This document shows positions 7,189 through 14,796 of a DNA stretch of 64,000 nt, piece after piece. The first letter of the stretch is position 1. Each line of letters begins with the position of its first letter. The position numbers were made by a program, and so were the translations under genes. This stretch comes from Caulobacter sp. CCUG 60055 (lineage in GTDB: Bacteria; Pseudomonadota; Alphaproteobacteria; Caulobacterales; Caulobacteraceae), in assembly GCF_022750545.1 (NCBI RefSeq), contig NZ_PUIC01000014.1:1-64000 (forward strand), written 5' to 3'. The notes below the pieces were generated by a model, which saw nothing but the letters and a program-made list of their open reading frames with translations, was not told the origin of the DNA and searched no databases.

Positions 7189-7752
7189 ATGTCCCAAGTC
7201 ACAATCCATCAGGGTACTGAGCCCGCCTTTGAGCTGACACCGGCCGGCCTCGCCTACCTGGCCGAGCCGTCCAGGCGAACCGGGTTCGCATCCGCCATCC
7301 CAGCCGGCAAGAGCCGGGGTCGCAAGACGGCCGTCATACCGCTGCTGGCCGAGACAACGGCGCTGCTCAAGGAGATCCGCATCCAGCAGGAACGCCGGCA
7401 CGACATCCTTGCCGCCGTCGCGGAGAAGAAGGACCGCCCAGCGCCACCGCGCCCGCTGACCGTGCTCAGCAACACCCGCGGCAAGCCGTGGTCAGAGAAC
7501 GGCCTGGAACACCAGGTGATCGACACGAAGGCCAAAGCCGGCGTCGAGAAACACCTGCACGACGCCCGCGGCACCTTCGCCACGCGCCTGCGCAAGGCGG
7601 GTCTCAGCGCCTCGGAAATCGCCGACGTGCTGGCCTGGACCGAGGAACGGGTGGAGCGACTGCTCGCCGTTTACGTCGACATGAACGACGTCGTTCGGAG
7701 CATCGCGGAGCGCATCAGACAGAACGAAGCCGGGACAAAAACGCCCAACTAA
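7189..7752 (+). CDS. Tyrosine recombinase, N-terminally truncated catalytic domain (187 aa)
   Basis: The protein begins with ~28 residues unlike an integrase and then carries only the second half of a phage integrase: an Arg-Arg-Thr-Gly/Lys-Thr-Ala-Val-Ile-Pro-Leu strand, the His-Asp-Ala-Arg box (second catalytic Arg) near residue 125, and a C-terminal Trp-Thr-Glu-Glu-Arg-Val-Glu-Arg-Leu-Leu-Ala-Val-Tyr with the nucleophile Tyr near 163. The arm- and core-binding domains and the first catalytic Arg, normally ~200 residues, are missing. It lies 55 bp from tRNA-Gly, the usual place for the integrase of a tRNA-integrated phage. It is probably inactive alone. Confidence 0.75.
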   Translation: MSQVTIHQGTEPAFELTPAGLAYLAEPSRRTGFASAIPAGKSRGRKTAVIPLLAETTALLKEIRIQQERRHDILAAVAEKKDRPAPPRPLTVLSNTRGKPWSENGLEHQVIDTKAKAGVEKHLHDARGTFATRLRKAGLSASEIADVLAWTEERVERLLAVYVDMNDVVRSIAERIRQNEAGTKTPN

Positions 7753-7807
7753 CTCCCAACTCGCGAGAATTGGTCCAGCATCGGGACGGTTAGAGCATTG
7801 AATTTAT

Positions 7808-7882
7808 TGGAGCGGGCGAGGGGAATCGAACCCCTGACATTCAGCTTGGGAAGCTGACGTTCTACCTCTGAACTACGCCCGC
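7808..7882 (-). tRNA. tRNA-Gly (anticodon CCC)
   Basis: On the minus strand a complete cloverleaf reads: acceptor arm GCGGGCG pairing with CGCCCGC, D loop with GGTAGAAC, anticodon stem CAGC/GCTG around loop TTCCCAA (anticodon CCC), T arm with TTCGATT, discriminator T and an encoded CCA at 7808-7810. Its 3' end faces the prophage integrase, so the 3' part is the likely attachment site. Confidence 0.95.
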
Positions 7883-8039
7883 GCCGCGCGCGGCCGGGCC
7901 GCGTCGGAGGCGGCAAAATAGCGAAACGGGGCGGGGCGGCAAGCGGGCTTTTCCACGCCGGGTCCGACGAGGTCGCGTTGACGCGCCGCCGTCGCGCGCG
8001 CACGATCGGGTAAAACAGACGTTTGAGAGGAGGCGCGCC

Positions 8040-8642
8040 ATGGCCGACGGCGAACACGGGTCCGAACCGCGGGCGAAATTCCACGCCATGACCGAGGGCA
8101 CGGCCGAGGACTGGGCCGTGATCGGCCAGGCCATGGCCCCCTTCGTCAAGACCCTGCCCGACCGGGTTCTGGCGCACCTGAAGATGCTGGACGGCGACTG
8201 CGGCGGCTTCGCCGTCGACCGGCTCGAGCACAGCCTGCAGACCGCCACCCGCGCCTTCCGCGACGGCCGCGACGAGGAATATGTCGTCTGCGCCCTGCTG
8301 CACGACATGGGCGACATCCTGGGCCCGCGCAATCACGCCGACATCGCAGCCGCCGTGCTCAAGCCCTTCGTCTCCGAAGAGAACCACTGGATGGTCGAGC
8401 AGCACGGCGTCTTCCAGGGCTACTACTTCTTCGACTATCTGGGCCTGGACCGGAACATGCGCGAACAGTTCCGCGGCCATCCGGCCTTCGAGCGCACCGC
8501 CCAGTTCTGCCACCTGTACGACCAGTCGGCCTTCGACCCGGCCTACGAGTCGATGCCGTTGGAAGCGTTCGAGCCGATGGTGCGGCGGGTGTTCTCGACC
8601 GTGAAGCGGTCGATCTACGTCAACAATCCGCAGGCGGCCTGA
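8040..8642 (+). CDS. HD-domain protein, possible PhnZ/TmpB/MIOX-type di-iron oxygenase (200 aa)
   Basis: Residues 55-140 contain an HD fold: Leu-Glu-His-Ser near 61-64, a His-Asp pair in 'ALLHDMGD' near 90, then His in 'RNHADI', His in 'EQHGVF', and a later Asp in 'YDQSAF'. The order Glu-His...His-Asp...His...His...Asp is that of HD proteins that bind two metals. The compact single-domain form, with Gln-Thr-Ala following the first His, resembles PhnZ/TmpB-like mixed-valence di-iron oxygenases rather than (p)ppGpp hydrolases, but a phosphohydrolase role is also possible. No phosphonate genes lie nearby to support a substrate. It is monocistronic. Confidence 0.75.
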   Translation: MADGEHGSEPRAKFHAMTEGTAEDWAVIGQAMAPFVKTLPDRVLAHLKMLDGDCGGFAVDRLEHSLQTATRAFRDGRDEEYVVCALLHDMGDILGPRNHADIAAAVLKPFVSEENHWMVEQHGVFQGYYFFDYLGLDRNMREQFRGHPAFERTAQFCHLYDQSAFDPAYESMPLEAFEPMVRRVFSTVKRSIYVNNPQAA

Positions 8643-8677
8643 GGCTCCCGCCTCTCCGGCCGCCCGCTCCCCGACCC

Positions 8678-9559
8678 TCAGCGCGCCAGGAAGGCCTGGA
8701 CCGCCTTGGCGAACGCCGCCGGCTGGTCGAGCATGACGAAATGGCGGGCGCCGTCGACGCGGACCAGGGTCTTGTCGGGCAGGCCGGCGTAAGACGCCGC
8801 ATAGAGGCCGTCGACGTTCGGCTGCGGCAGGCCGAGATCGGCGTCATAGGCGTAGACCACCGTGGTCGGCGCCTTGATCGCCGGCAGGTCCGGACGCAGG
8901 TCGCCGGTCATCACGTCGTACATCGCCTGGGCCAGCACCTTGCGGTCGGAGGCTAGCGACCATTCCAGAGCCTGCTTGCGGCCGTCGGGCGACTTGACCA
9001 GCATGGTCAGCGTCCGGGTCTGACCGGCGGCGAAGGCGTCCGGCGACTGGGCCAGCATGGCGTCTCGGGCGGCGGCGGCGCGCGGGGCGATCGACTGGGC
9101 CGTCGCGGCGGGATCGATCAGCACGCTGAAGAACGGCAGGGCGTCGACGACCATCAGCCGGCCGACCGCCTCGGGGTGGGTCCTGGCCAGCAGCAGGGCC
9201 GAGTAGCCGCCCAGCGAGTGGCCGATCACCGCCGGATGGTCGAGATGGGCGGCGGCGATGTAGGCGGCCACCGCCTCGACCGCCGGGCCGACCACGGGCC
9301 CCTGGGCGGCGGCGCGGACAGGCTGGCCGGCGAAGCCGTCGAGCTGGACCAGATGCACGCGGTGGTCGGCCTCCAGCGTCTTGGCGAGGTCGGACCACAC
9401 CGCCCGCGACGAGGCCAGGCCCGGGATGAGCACCACGTCGGGGCCGCTGCCCCGCACCTCGACCGTGATCGGCGCGGCGGGGGTCGCCGCATGGCCGAAG
9501 GTCGCGCCGAAGAAGCCCAGCAGCATGCCGAGGGCGAGCACCTTGAACAGAAGACGCAT
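8678..9559 (-). CDS. Secreted alpha/beta hydrolase (293 aa)
   Basis: Residues 1-24 form a signal peptide ending Gly-His-Ala-Ala. The mature protein is an alpha/beta-hydrolase fold: an oxyanion loop 'IPGLASS' near 46, the nucleophile elbow Gly-His-Ser-Leu-Gly-Gly near 116, and a C-terminal His in 'GARHFVMLDQP' near 274, with an Asp between. It should hydrolyse esters or related bonds in the periplasm; the substrate is unknown. It reads toward the HD-domain gene and is followed upstream by a separate XRE pair, so it is probably a single-gene unit. Confidence 0.85.
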   Translation of the reverse strand: MRLLFKVLALGMLLGFFGATFGHAATPAAPITVEVRGSGPDVVLIPGLASSRAVWSDLAKTLEADHRVHLVQLDGFAGQPVRAAAQGPVVGPAVEAVAAYIAAAHLDHPAVIGHSLGGYSALLLARTHPEAVGRLMVVDALPFFSVLIDPAATAQSIAPRAAAARDAMLAQSPDAFAAGQTRTLTMLVKSPDGRKQALEWSLASDRKVLAQAMYDVMTGDLRPDLPAIKAPTTVVYAYDADLGLPQPNVDGLYAASYAGLPDKTLVRVDGARHFVMLDQPAAFAKAVQAFLAR

Positions 9560-9613
9560 GACGTTTCTCTCTTCTCTTTCGATTGTCGGGTGAAGGACGG
9601 CGGGAGGCGGGCC

Positions 9614-9808
9614 TCAGGCTTCGTCCTCGAAGATGGCTTCGATGGGCAGCCCGAACAGCCGGGCTATGCGGAAGGCGAGCGGCAGGCTGGGGTCGTACTT
9701 GCCGGTCTCCAGGGCGTTGACGGTCTGGCGCGACACCTGCAGCCGGTCGGCGAGATCGGCCTGGCTCCAGTCGCGCTCGGCCCGCAGGACCTTGAGGCGG
9801 TTCCTCAC
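9614..9808 (-). CDS. Small XRE-family transcriptional regulator (64 aa)
   Basis: GTG 9808 is chosen because GGAGGT lies 5 bases upstream and the whole protein from there is one HTH_3 domain: 'LKVLRAERDWSQADLADRLQVSRQTVNALETGKYDPSLPLAFRIARLF'. This is the YozG/PF01381 single-domain type. Its start overlaps the stop of the preceding membrane-protein gene by 4 bp, so the two are translated together. In such pairs the regulator commonly controls its own operon; the three dyads upstream of the membrane gene are the obvious targets. Confidence 0.85.
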   Translation of the reverse strand: MRNRLKVLRAERDWSQADLADRLQVSRQTVNALETGKYDPSLPLAFRIARLFGLPIEAIFEDEA

Positions 9809-10209
9809 CGGTACCTCCAGCGCACCAGGGGGCCGGCCGGCCCCAGGGCGGCGGCGAAGATGCCGAACACCAGATAGCCGGGCAGGTGCGCCACGCCGGC
9901 GTAGGTCTCCAGGAACCCCCAGACCGTGGTCGTCGCCAGGGTGAAGCCCACGGCCAGCAGCATGGCCTGGGTCATCACCGTACGCTGGAACTCGTCGGCC
10001 TCCTCGACGAGGTAGAGCCCCATGGCGGCGATGGCGCCGATCACCGGGATCGCCGGCGCGACCGCCAGGGCGTAGCGCAGCCAGCCGCTGGGCGGATGGT
10101 GGTGGAACAGCCAGTCGGCGCCGGCGAGCACCAGCACGTAGAGCGTCATCGCCGGCAGCAGCCGCGCCAGGTAGCGCTTCGCCGCACGGGTCATCTTTTG
10201 ACAGGCCAT
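9805..10209 (-). CDS. Four-helix membrane protein paired with XRE regulator (134 aa)
   Basis: ATG 10209 follows AAGGACC and gives 134 residues with four hydrophobic segments (about 20-37, 46-68, 80-100 and 108-126); the loop 'EEADEFQR' between the second and third is conserved-looking and acidic. No enzyme motif is visible. Small XRE regulators next to such integral membrane proteins are frequent, and the membrane protein may sense envelope state or simply be the regulated product. The longer open frame to 10248 would start inside the operator cluster and lacks a ribosome site. Confidence 0.75.
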   Translation of the reverse strand: MACQKMTRAAKRYLARLLPAMTLYVLVLAGADWLFHHHPPSGWLRYALAVAPAIPVIGAIAAMGLYLVEEADEFQRTVMTQAMLLAVGFTLATTTVWGFLETYAGVAHLPGYLVFGIFAAALGPAGPLVRWRYR

Positions 10210-10278
10210 GACAAAGGTCCTTGTTAATATGACAAGTATCCTTGTCATATCCGCGATCTATGTCAAGCACCCTTGTCA
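10209..10278. promoter_or_regulatory. Three phased 18-bp dyads (TGACAAG/CTTGTCA type)
   Basis: Sites lie at 10209-10226 (TGACAAA...TTGTTA), 10230-10247 (TGACAAG-N4-CTTGTCA, perfect arms) and 10261-10278 (TGTCAAG...CTTGTCA). Start-to-start spacings are 21 and 31 bp, close to two and three helical turns, so a protein could bind all three on one face. They cover the start and promoter of the membrane-protein/XRE operon. The XRE protein encoded there is the likely ligand. Confidence 0.65.
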
Positions 10279-10367
10279 ATTCGATCGGCGAAACGGCGAC
10301 GAGCCCTCTTGCGTGAGCCGCCGCCGCCGGGCCAAGTGGCGGCCTTGTTGCGTCCAGGAAGCCGCCC

Positions 10368-11327
10368 ATGCCCTTGCAGGCGTTCGTCAACACCTTCGCC
10401 GGCAATCCTCTCGATCGCGCCAGCGATCACCGCAACGACCCTGACTGGCTGGCCGCCCAACTCGCCGATCCGCGGGCCCTGGGCGTGGCCCTGTGGAACG
10501 GACGGCCGCTGATCGAGGACGCCGCGCCCGAGGACGCGGTCCCTGGCGAGACCAACGCCGGCGGCGATGTGCAGATCGCCTATCTCCAGGCGAGCATGGT
10601 CCGCCAGCTGGCCGGCTCGGACGAGCGGCTGCTGTTCCTGGGCCTTTGGAAGAACACGCCGGTGTTCGCCTGCGACCTGGAGGACGCCGCCGACCCGTCG
10701 CTGGGGGCCCTGGCCGGCATGGGCCGGTTCGAGGAGCTGCGCGCGGTCGCCCTGCGCCTGCCGCCGCCGGAAGCCGCCATCTGCGCCACCGCCAAGGGCC
10801 TGTTCGAATGGCGCCGGCGCCATCGCTTCTGCGCCGCCTGCGGCCAGGCCTCGGACGTCGCCGACGGCGGCTGGAAGCGGGTCTGCCCCTCGTGCCGCAC
10901 CGAGCATTTCCCGCGCACCGACCCGGTGGTGATCATGCTGCCGGTGTTCCAGGACCGCTGCCTGCTGGGCCGGCAGGCGGCATGGCCGCCGGGCATGTTC
11001 TCAGCCCTGGCCGGCTTCCTCGAGCCGGGCGAGAGCATCGAGGAGGCCTGCGCGCGCGAAATCCGCGAGGAGGCGGGCCTGACGGCCGATTCCGTCCGCT
11101 ACCACTCGACCCAACCCTGGCCCTATCCGTCGTCGCTGATGATCGGCCTGATCGCCGAGGTCACCGACGACCAGGCCGCGCCGGACCAGACCGAGCTGGA
11201 GGCGGTGCGCTGGTTCACGCGGGAGGAGGCCGAAGCCGTGCTGCGCGGCCGGTACGAGGGGGTGTTCGCCCCGCCGCCGCTGGCCATCGCCCATCAGCTG
11301 CTGGCGGCCTGGGTGGCGGGGTTCTAG
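10368..11327 (+). CDS. nudC: NADH pyrophosphatase NudC / RNA NAD-decapping Nudix hydrolase (319 aa)
   Basis: The protein has the NudC domain order: an N-terminal NUDIX-like domain, a zinc ribbon with Cys155/158 and Cys173/176, and a C-terminal Nudix domain with the box 'GFLEPGESIEEACAREIREEAG' split around residues 216-238, followed by the family motif Ser-Gln/Thr-Gln-Pro-Trp-Pro-Tyr-Pro-Ser-Ser. It hydrolyses NAD(H) to NMN(H) and AMP and in bacteria also removes 5' NAD caps from RNA. AGGAAG precedes the ATG. It is transcribed divergently from the XRE operon. Confidence 0.95.
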   Translation: MPLQAFVNTFAGNPLDRASDHRNDPDWLAAQLADPRALGVALWNGRPLIEDAAPEDAVPGETNAGGDVQIAYLQASMVRQLAGSDERLLFLGLWKNTPVFACDLEDAADPSLGALAGMGRFEELRAVALRLPPPEAAICATAKGLFEWRRRHRFCAACGQASDVADGGWKRVCPSCRTEHFPRTDPVVIMLPVFQDRCLLGRQAAWPPGMFSALAGFLEPGESIEEACAREIREEAGLTADSVRYHSTQPWPYPSSLMIGLIAEVTDDQAAPDQTELEAVRWFTREEAEAVLRGRYEGVFAPPPLAIAHQLLAAWVAGF

Positions 11328-11336
11328 GCCCCCGCC

Positions 11337-12188
11337 CTACCCTACGCCGTCGCGGAACGGATCGGCCGGATAGACGCCGAGGATCTCGAACTTCTCGGAG
11401 AAGAATTTCAACTCGTCGAAGGCCAGGGCCAGGCCCCTGTCCTCGGGCCGGCCGTCGACCTCGGCGTAGAACATGGTGGCGGTGAAGGCGCCGTTCTCCA
11501 TGTAGCTTTCCAGCTTGGTCATGTTGACGCCGTTGGTGGCGAAGCCGCCCATGGCCTTGTACAGCGCCGCCGGCAGGTTGCGGACGCGGAACACGAAGCT
11601 GGTCACGCAGCGGGCGGTGAACGGCGGCGGCGGCGGATCCTTGTCGGCCGTCATCACCAGGAACCGCGTGGTGTTGTGCCGCTCGTCCTCGATGTCGCGC
11701 ATCAGGATTTCGAGACCGTAGATCTCGGCGGCCAGGGCCGGCGCCACGGCGGCGCGGGTTCCGTCCGGGCTGGCGGCCAGGGCGCGGGCCGCGCCGGCGG
11801 TGTCGCCCACCGCCTCGGTGACCAGGCCGAGCTTGCGCAGCGACTTGCGGCACTGGCTGAGGGCGATGGGCATCGAGGCCACGGTCCTGACATCCTCCAG
11901 GCGGACGCCCGGATTGACCATCAGCTGGAAGCGGATCGGCTTGAAATGCTCGCCGATGATCTTCAGGCCCGAGTTCGGCAGCAGGTGGTGGACGTCGGCG
12001 ACCCGGCCGGCGATCGAGTTCTCGACCGGGATCATGCCCAGCTCGCACGCGCCCGACTTGATGGCCTCGAACGCCTCCTCGAACGTCGCGCACGGCGCGG
12101 CCTCGTAGCCCGGAAAATAGGTGCGGCAGGCTTCGTGGCTGTTGGCGCCGGGCTCGCCCTGGAAGGCGATCTTGGGGAGGATGCTCAT
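11337..12188 (-). CDS. pheA: Prephenate dehydratase (283 aa)
   Basis: Residues ~5-182 form the dehydratase domain, with the catalytic Thr-Arg-Phe (Thr174) in 'NTTRFLV' and 'PVENSIAG' near 54-61. Residues ~190-275 form an ACT regulatory domain with 'LESY' in place of the usual ESRP phenylalanine-binding motif. The enzyme converts prephenate to phenylpyruvate in phenylalanine synthesis. It is monofunctional: no chorismate mutase domain is present. It lies 15 bp after kdsB on the same strand and is probably co-transcribed. Confidence 0.95.
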   Translation of the reverse strand: MSILPKIAFQGEPGANSHEACRTYFPGYEAAPCATFEEAFEAIKSGACELGMIPVENSIAGRVADVHHLLPNSGLKIIGEHFKPIRFQLMVNPGVRLEDVRTVASMPIALSQCRKSLRKLGLVTEAVGDTAGAARALAASPDGTRAAVAPALAAEIYGLEILMRDIEDERHNTTRFLVMTADKDPPPPPFTARCVTSFVFRVRNLPAALYKAMGGFATNGVNMTKLESYMENGAFTATMFYAEVDGRPEDRGLALAFDELKFFSEKFEILGVYPADPFRDGVG

Positions 12189-12203
12189 CGGTTGCGCTTC
12201 TTG

Positions 12204-12938
12204 TTATTGGGCCGCGGCGAAGGCGCGGGCCTGGTCGAGGTCTTGCGGCGTGTCGACGGAGATCGGGGCTCGGTCGGCCACGGCCGCCCAGATCGACTGG
12301 CCGAGTTCGAGCGCGCGCAGTTGCTCCAGCTTCTCGCGCCTCTCCAGCGGCGAGGGCGAGGCGGCGTTGAACGCCTCCAGCGCGGCGCGGCGATAGCCGT
12401 AGACGCCGATGTGACGCCAGACGGGGGCGTCGCCGTAGAGGGTCGAGCGGGTGAAATAGAGCGCCCGCCCCGTGCGGCCGCCCGGCTGCAGGGCCAGCAC
12501 CGCCTTGACCACGTCGGGGTTGGCCCGGTCGGCGGCGGAGGCCTCGGGCGCGACGACGGTGGCGATGTCGCAGGACGGTTCGGCCGCCAGCAGGCCGGCG
12601 CAGGCCGCCACCACCGCCGGATCGACGAACGGCATGTCGCCCTGAAGATTGACGACGGCGTCGTGGCGTCCTTCGGGATCGAGCGCGGCCAGGGCCGCCA
12701 GGATGCGGTCCGATCCCGAGGGCAGCTCCGGATCGGTCAGGACGGCCCGGCCGCCGGCCGCCTCGACGGCCTCGACGATGGCCGCGTCGCCCGCCGCCAC
12801 GGCGACGGGACCCACGCCGGACGCCTCCGCCTGGCGCAGCACGCGGACGATCATCGGCACGCCGCCGATGTCGGCCAGCGGCTTGTCCGGCAGCCGCGTC
12901 GCCGCCATGCGGGCTGGAATGAGGACGATCGGGTTCAT
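12204..12938 (-). CDS. kdsB: 3-deoxy-manno-octulosonate cytidylyltransferase (244 aa)
   Basis: The start at ATG 12938 gives 'MNPIVLIPARMAATRLPDKPL', the nucleotide-binding signature of CMP-KDO synthetase. 'LQGDMPFVDP' near 95 and 'HIGVYGYRR' near 180 are further family motifs; 244 residues is the normal size. It activates KDO with CTP for lipopolysaccharide inner-core synthesis in the cytoplasm. It is divergent from the cytochrome c gene, with a shared 184-bp intergenic region, and leads into pheA. The longer open frame to 13235 overlaps the cytochrome gene and is rejected. Confidence 0.95.
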   Translation of the reverse strand: MNPIVLIPARMAATRLPDKPLADIGGVPMIVRVLRQAEASGVGPVAVAAGDAAIVEAVEAAGGRAVLTDPELPSGSDRILAALAALDPEGRHDAVVNLQGDMPFVDPAVVAACAGLLAAEPSCDIATVVAPEASAADRANPDVVKAVLALQPGGRTGRALYFTRSTLYGDAPVWRHIGVYGYRRAALEAFNAASPSPLERREKLEQLRALELGQSIWAAVADRAPISVDTPQDLDQARAFAAAQ

Positions 12939-13122
12939 CGCATCCTTACGTGGCGGGCTCGCCGCGACGGCGGGTTCCCCCGCCTTGCTCCGGCGCCAAT
13001 TGGCCGGTTGCGCGAGCGCCGGTAGCGTGTAAGAGACGCGAGCGCAAGGATCGAGGCGCGGATTCCCCTGGGGCGTGGATTCCGGGGCGCGGCGCGCGGC
13101 GTTAGAGGGCTGACGAACACAT

Positions 13123-13860
13123 ATGAGCGACCTGGGCTTCAACAAGATCGCGGGCGCCGTGCTGGCGACCGGACTGGCTATCGTCGGCCTCACCGAACTG
13201 TCGAGCATCGTCTTCAAGTCTGAACCGCCCGCCAAGCCGGGCTATGCCGTCGAGATCGCCGCCGAGGAATCGGCCGGCGGCGCGGCCGTCGAGCTGCCGA
13301 TCGACTGGGGCACGGAACTGCCCAAGGCCGACGTCGCGGCCGGCGAGGCGGTGGCCAAGAAGTGCCAGTCCTGCCACGACTTCGCCAGCGGCGGTCCGAA
13401 CATGACCGGCCCGAACCTGTTCGGCGTGCTGGGCCGCAAGCCCGCCAGCCACGGCGGCTTCGCCTATTCGGCGGGCATGTCGGACTTCGCCGGCAAGCAT
13501 CCGCAGTGGGACTACGAGACCATCAACACCTTCGTGACCGCGCCGCAGAAGGACGTGGCCGGCACCAAGATGACCTTCGTCGGGCTGAAGAAGCGGGAAG
13601 ACCGCATCAACCTGATCGCCTACCTGCACACCCTGGGCTCGACCCTGTCGATCCCGGCCCCGAACCCGGCCGCCGCCGCCGCGCCCGCCCCGGCCGCCGG
13701 CGACAAGGCCGCTCCGGCTGACGCCAAGGCCGCCGACGGCAAGGCCGAGGCCAAGCCTGCGGACGCCAAGGCCGCCGGCGAAGCCAAGGCTGGCGAAACC
13801 AAGACCGCCGAGGCCAAGCCGGCCGACGCCAAGACCGCGGCGCCCGCCGCGAAGAAGTAG
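13123..13860 (+). CDS. cycM: Membrane-anchored class I cytochrome c, CycM/c552 type, with Ala/Lys-rich tail (245 aa)
   Basis: Residues 8-30 are an uncleaved membrane anchor. The haem c site Cys-Gln-Ser-Cys-His is at 81-85, and Met150 in 'GTKMTF' is the likely sixth ligand. This is the layout of CycM-type cytochromes that pass electrons from the bc1 complex to aa3 oxidase on the periplasmic side. After residue ~175 comes a 70-residue low-complexity tail of Ala, Lys, Pro, Asp and Glu (repeated 'PADAK' units) that is not part of the cytochrome fold. A strong terminator follows. Confidence 0.9.
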   Translation: MSDLGFNKIAGAVLATGLAIVGLTELSSIVFKSEPPAKPGYAVEIAAEESAGGAAVELPIDWGTELPKADVAAGEAVAKKCQSCHDFASGGPNMTGPNLFGVLGRKPASHGGFAYSAGMSDFAGKHPQWDYETINTFVTAPQKDVAGTKMTFVGLKKREDRINLIAYLHTLGSTLSIPAPNPAAAAAPAPAAGDKAAPADAKAADGKAEAKPADAKAAGEAKAGETKTAEAKPADAKTAAPAAKK

Positions 13861-13902
13861 GCTTCGTCCTCCGGGGAGCCTTCCCCGGACCATCGAACGC
13901 GC

Positions 13903-13937
13903 GGCCGCGCCTCCTGGATCGGGGGCGCGGCCGTTTT
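13903..13937 (+). terminator. Intrinsic terminator after the cytochrome c gene
   Basis: GGCCGCGCC and GGCGCGGCC form a perfect 9-bp stem with a 12-base loop, followed by GTTTTC. It lies between two convergent genes. Confidence 0.8.
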
Positions 13938-13956
13938 CGTTCGGGCCCCGCCTCGA

Positions 13957-14796
13957 TCAGGGACGCGCGAACGCGGTCGGCTCGCCGCCGCCCGCCGCCG
14001 CGATGCGCGACCTCGCCTCGGCCAGCGGCTCGACGGCCACGGCCATGTGGTGGGCGTTGGCGTGGATGATGCGCTCGGCGTCGACCAGCATCGCCACGTG
14101 GCCGCGCCAGAAGACCAGATCGCCGCGGCGGAGCGCCTCGACCGACGTCGGCGCGGCGAAGGCCGCCTGCTGCATGTCGGCGTCGCGCGGGCAGGACCGG
14201 CCGCAGGCCAGCAGCGCCTGCTGCACCAGGCCCGAACAGTCGAGGCCCCGGCTGTCCCTGCCGCCCCACAGGTAGGGCGCGCCGAGGTGCTGTTCGGCGA
14301 CGGCGGCCGCATCGTCCGCATAGAGCCCGATCGGCGACAGGTGCGCCTCGACGAACCAACCGCCGTCCACGTCGCGGACGAAGCGTCCCTCGCGCGCCTC
14401 GACGCTCACCAGGGCGTTGATCGAATAGGGCCCCCGCGCCGGCGACTTGATGTCGGGCGCCGCGAAGGCGTAGGTGCGCAACGCATGCACCCAATGGGTC
14501 GGCGCCGCCTCGGCCGCCGCCAGGGCCTCGCGCGGGACCCAGCCGACATAGCCGTCGCGCCGGGCCTGGCCCCAGGCCCAGCCGCCGGCCTCGTCCAGCA
14601 CGTCGAAACGCTCGCCGAACAGCAGCTGGTCCTGTTGCTCGGCGGCGCGGTCGGCGATCTTGCGGACGGCGACGGCGGGCGCGGCGCAGCGCATGGGGAC
14701 CGGCGCGGCGTAGCGCGGCGCGGCGACCCGTCCCTCCAGGTCGGCGGCGGCGAGGTCGGCGCGGACGGCGGTGACGCGCGGCTCGAACCCGCTCAC
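13957..14796 (-). CDS. NlpC/P60 cysteine peptidase with SH3-like domains (279 aa)
   Basis: GTG 14796 overlaps the aminopeptidase stop by 4 bp (GTGA), which sets the start. Residues ~50-150 hold SH3-like segments ('YVGWVPREAL'). Residues ~165-270 are the NlpC/P60 domain: catalytic Cys in 'LDCSGLVQ' near 190, His in 'FWRGHVAMLVD' near 232, and a third polar residue His in 'IHANAH'. Such enzymes cleave D-Glu-DAP peptide bonds in cell-wall turnover. No signal peptide is seen, so it probably acts on recycled muropeptides in the cytoplasm, consistent with coupling to an aminopeptidase. Confidence 0.9.
   Translation of the reverse strand: MSGFEPRVTAVRADLAAADLEGRVAAPRYAAPVPMRCAAPAVAVRKIADRAAEQQDQLLFGERFDVLDEAGGWAWGQARRDGYVGWVPREALAAAEAAPTHWVHALRTYAFAAPDIKSPARGPYSINALVSVEAREGRFVRDVDGGWFVEAHLSPIGLYADDAAAVAEQHLGAPYLWGGRDSRGLDCSGLVQQALLACGRSCPRDADMQQAAFAAPTSVEALRRGDLVFWRGHVAMLVDAERIIHANAHHMAVAVEPLAEARSRIAAAGGGEPTAFARP

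Noticed and set aside
11676-13025. Long plus-strand reading frame over pheA and kdsB
   Set aside because: It is the high-GC antisense shadow of two well-matched genes and has no ribosome site or recognisable protein.
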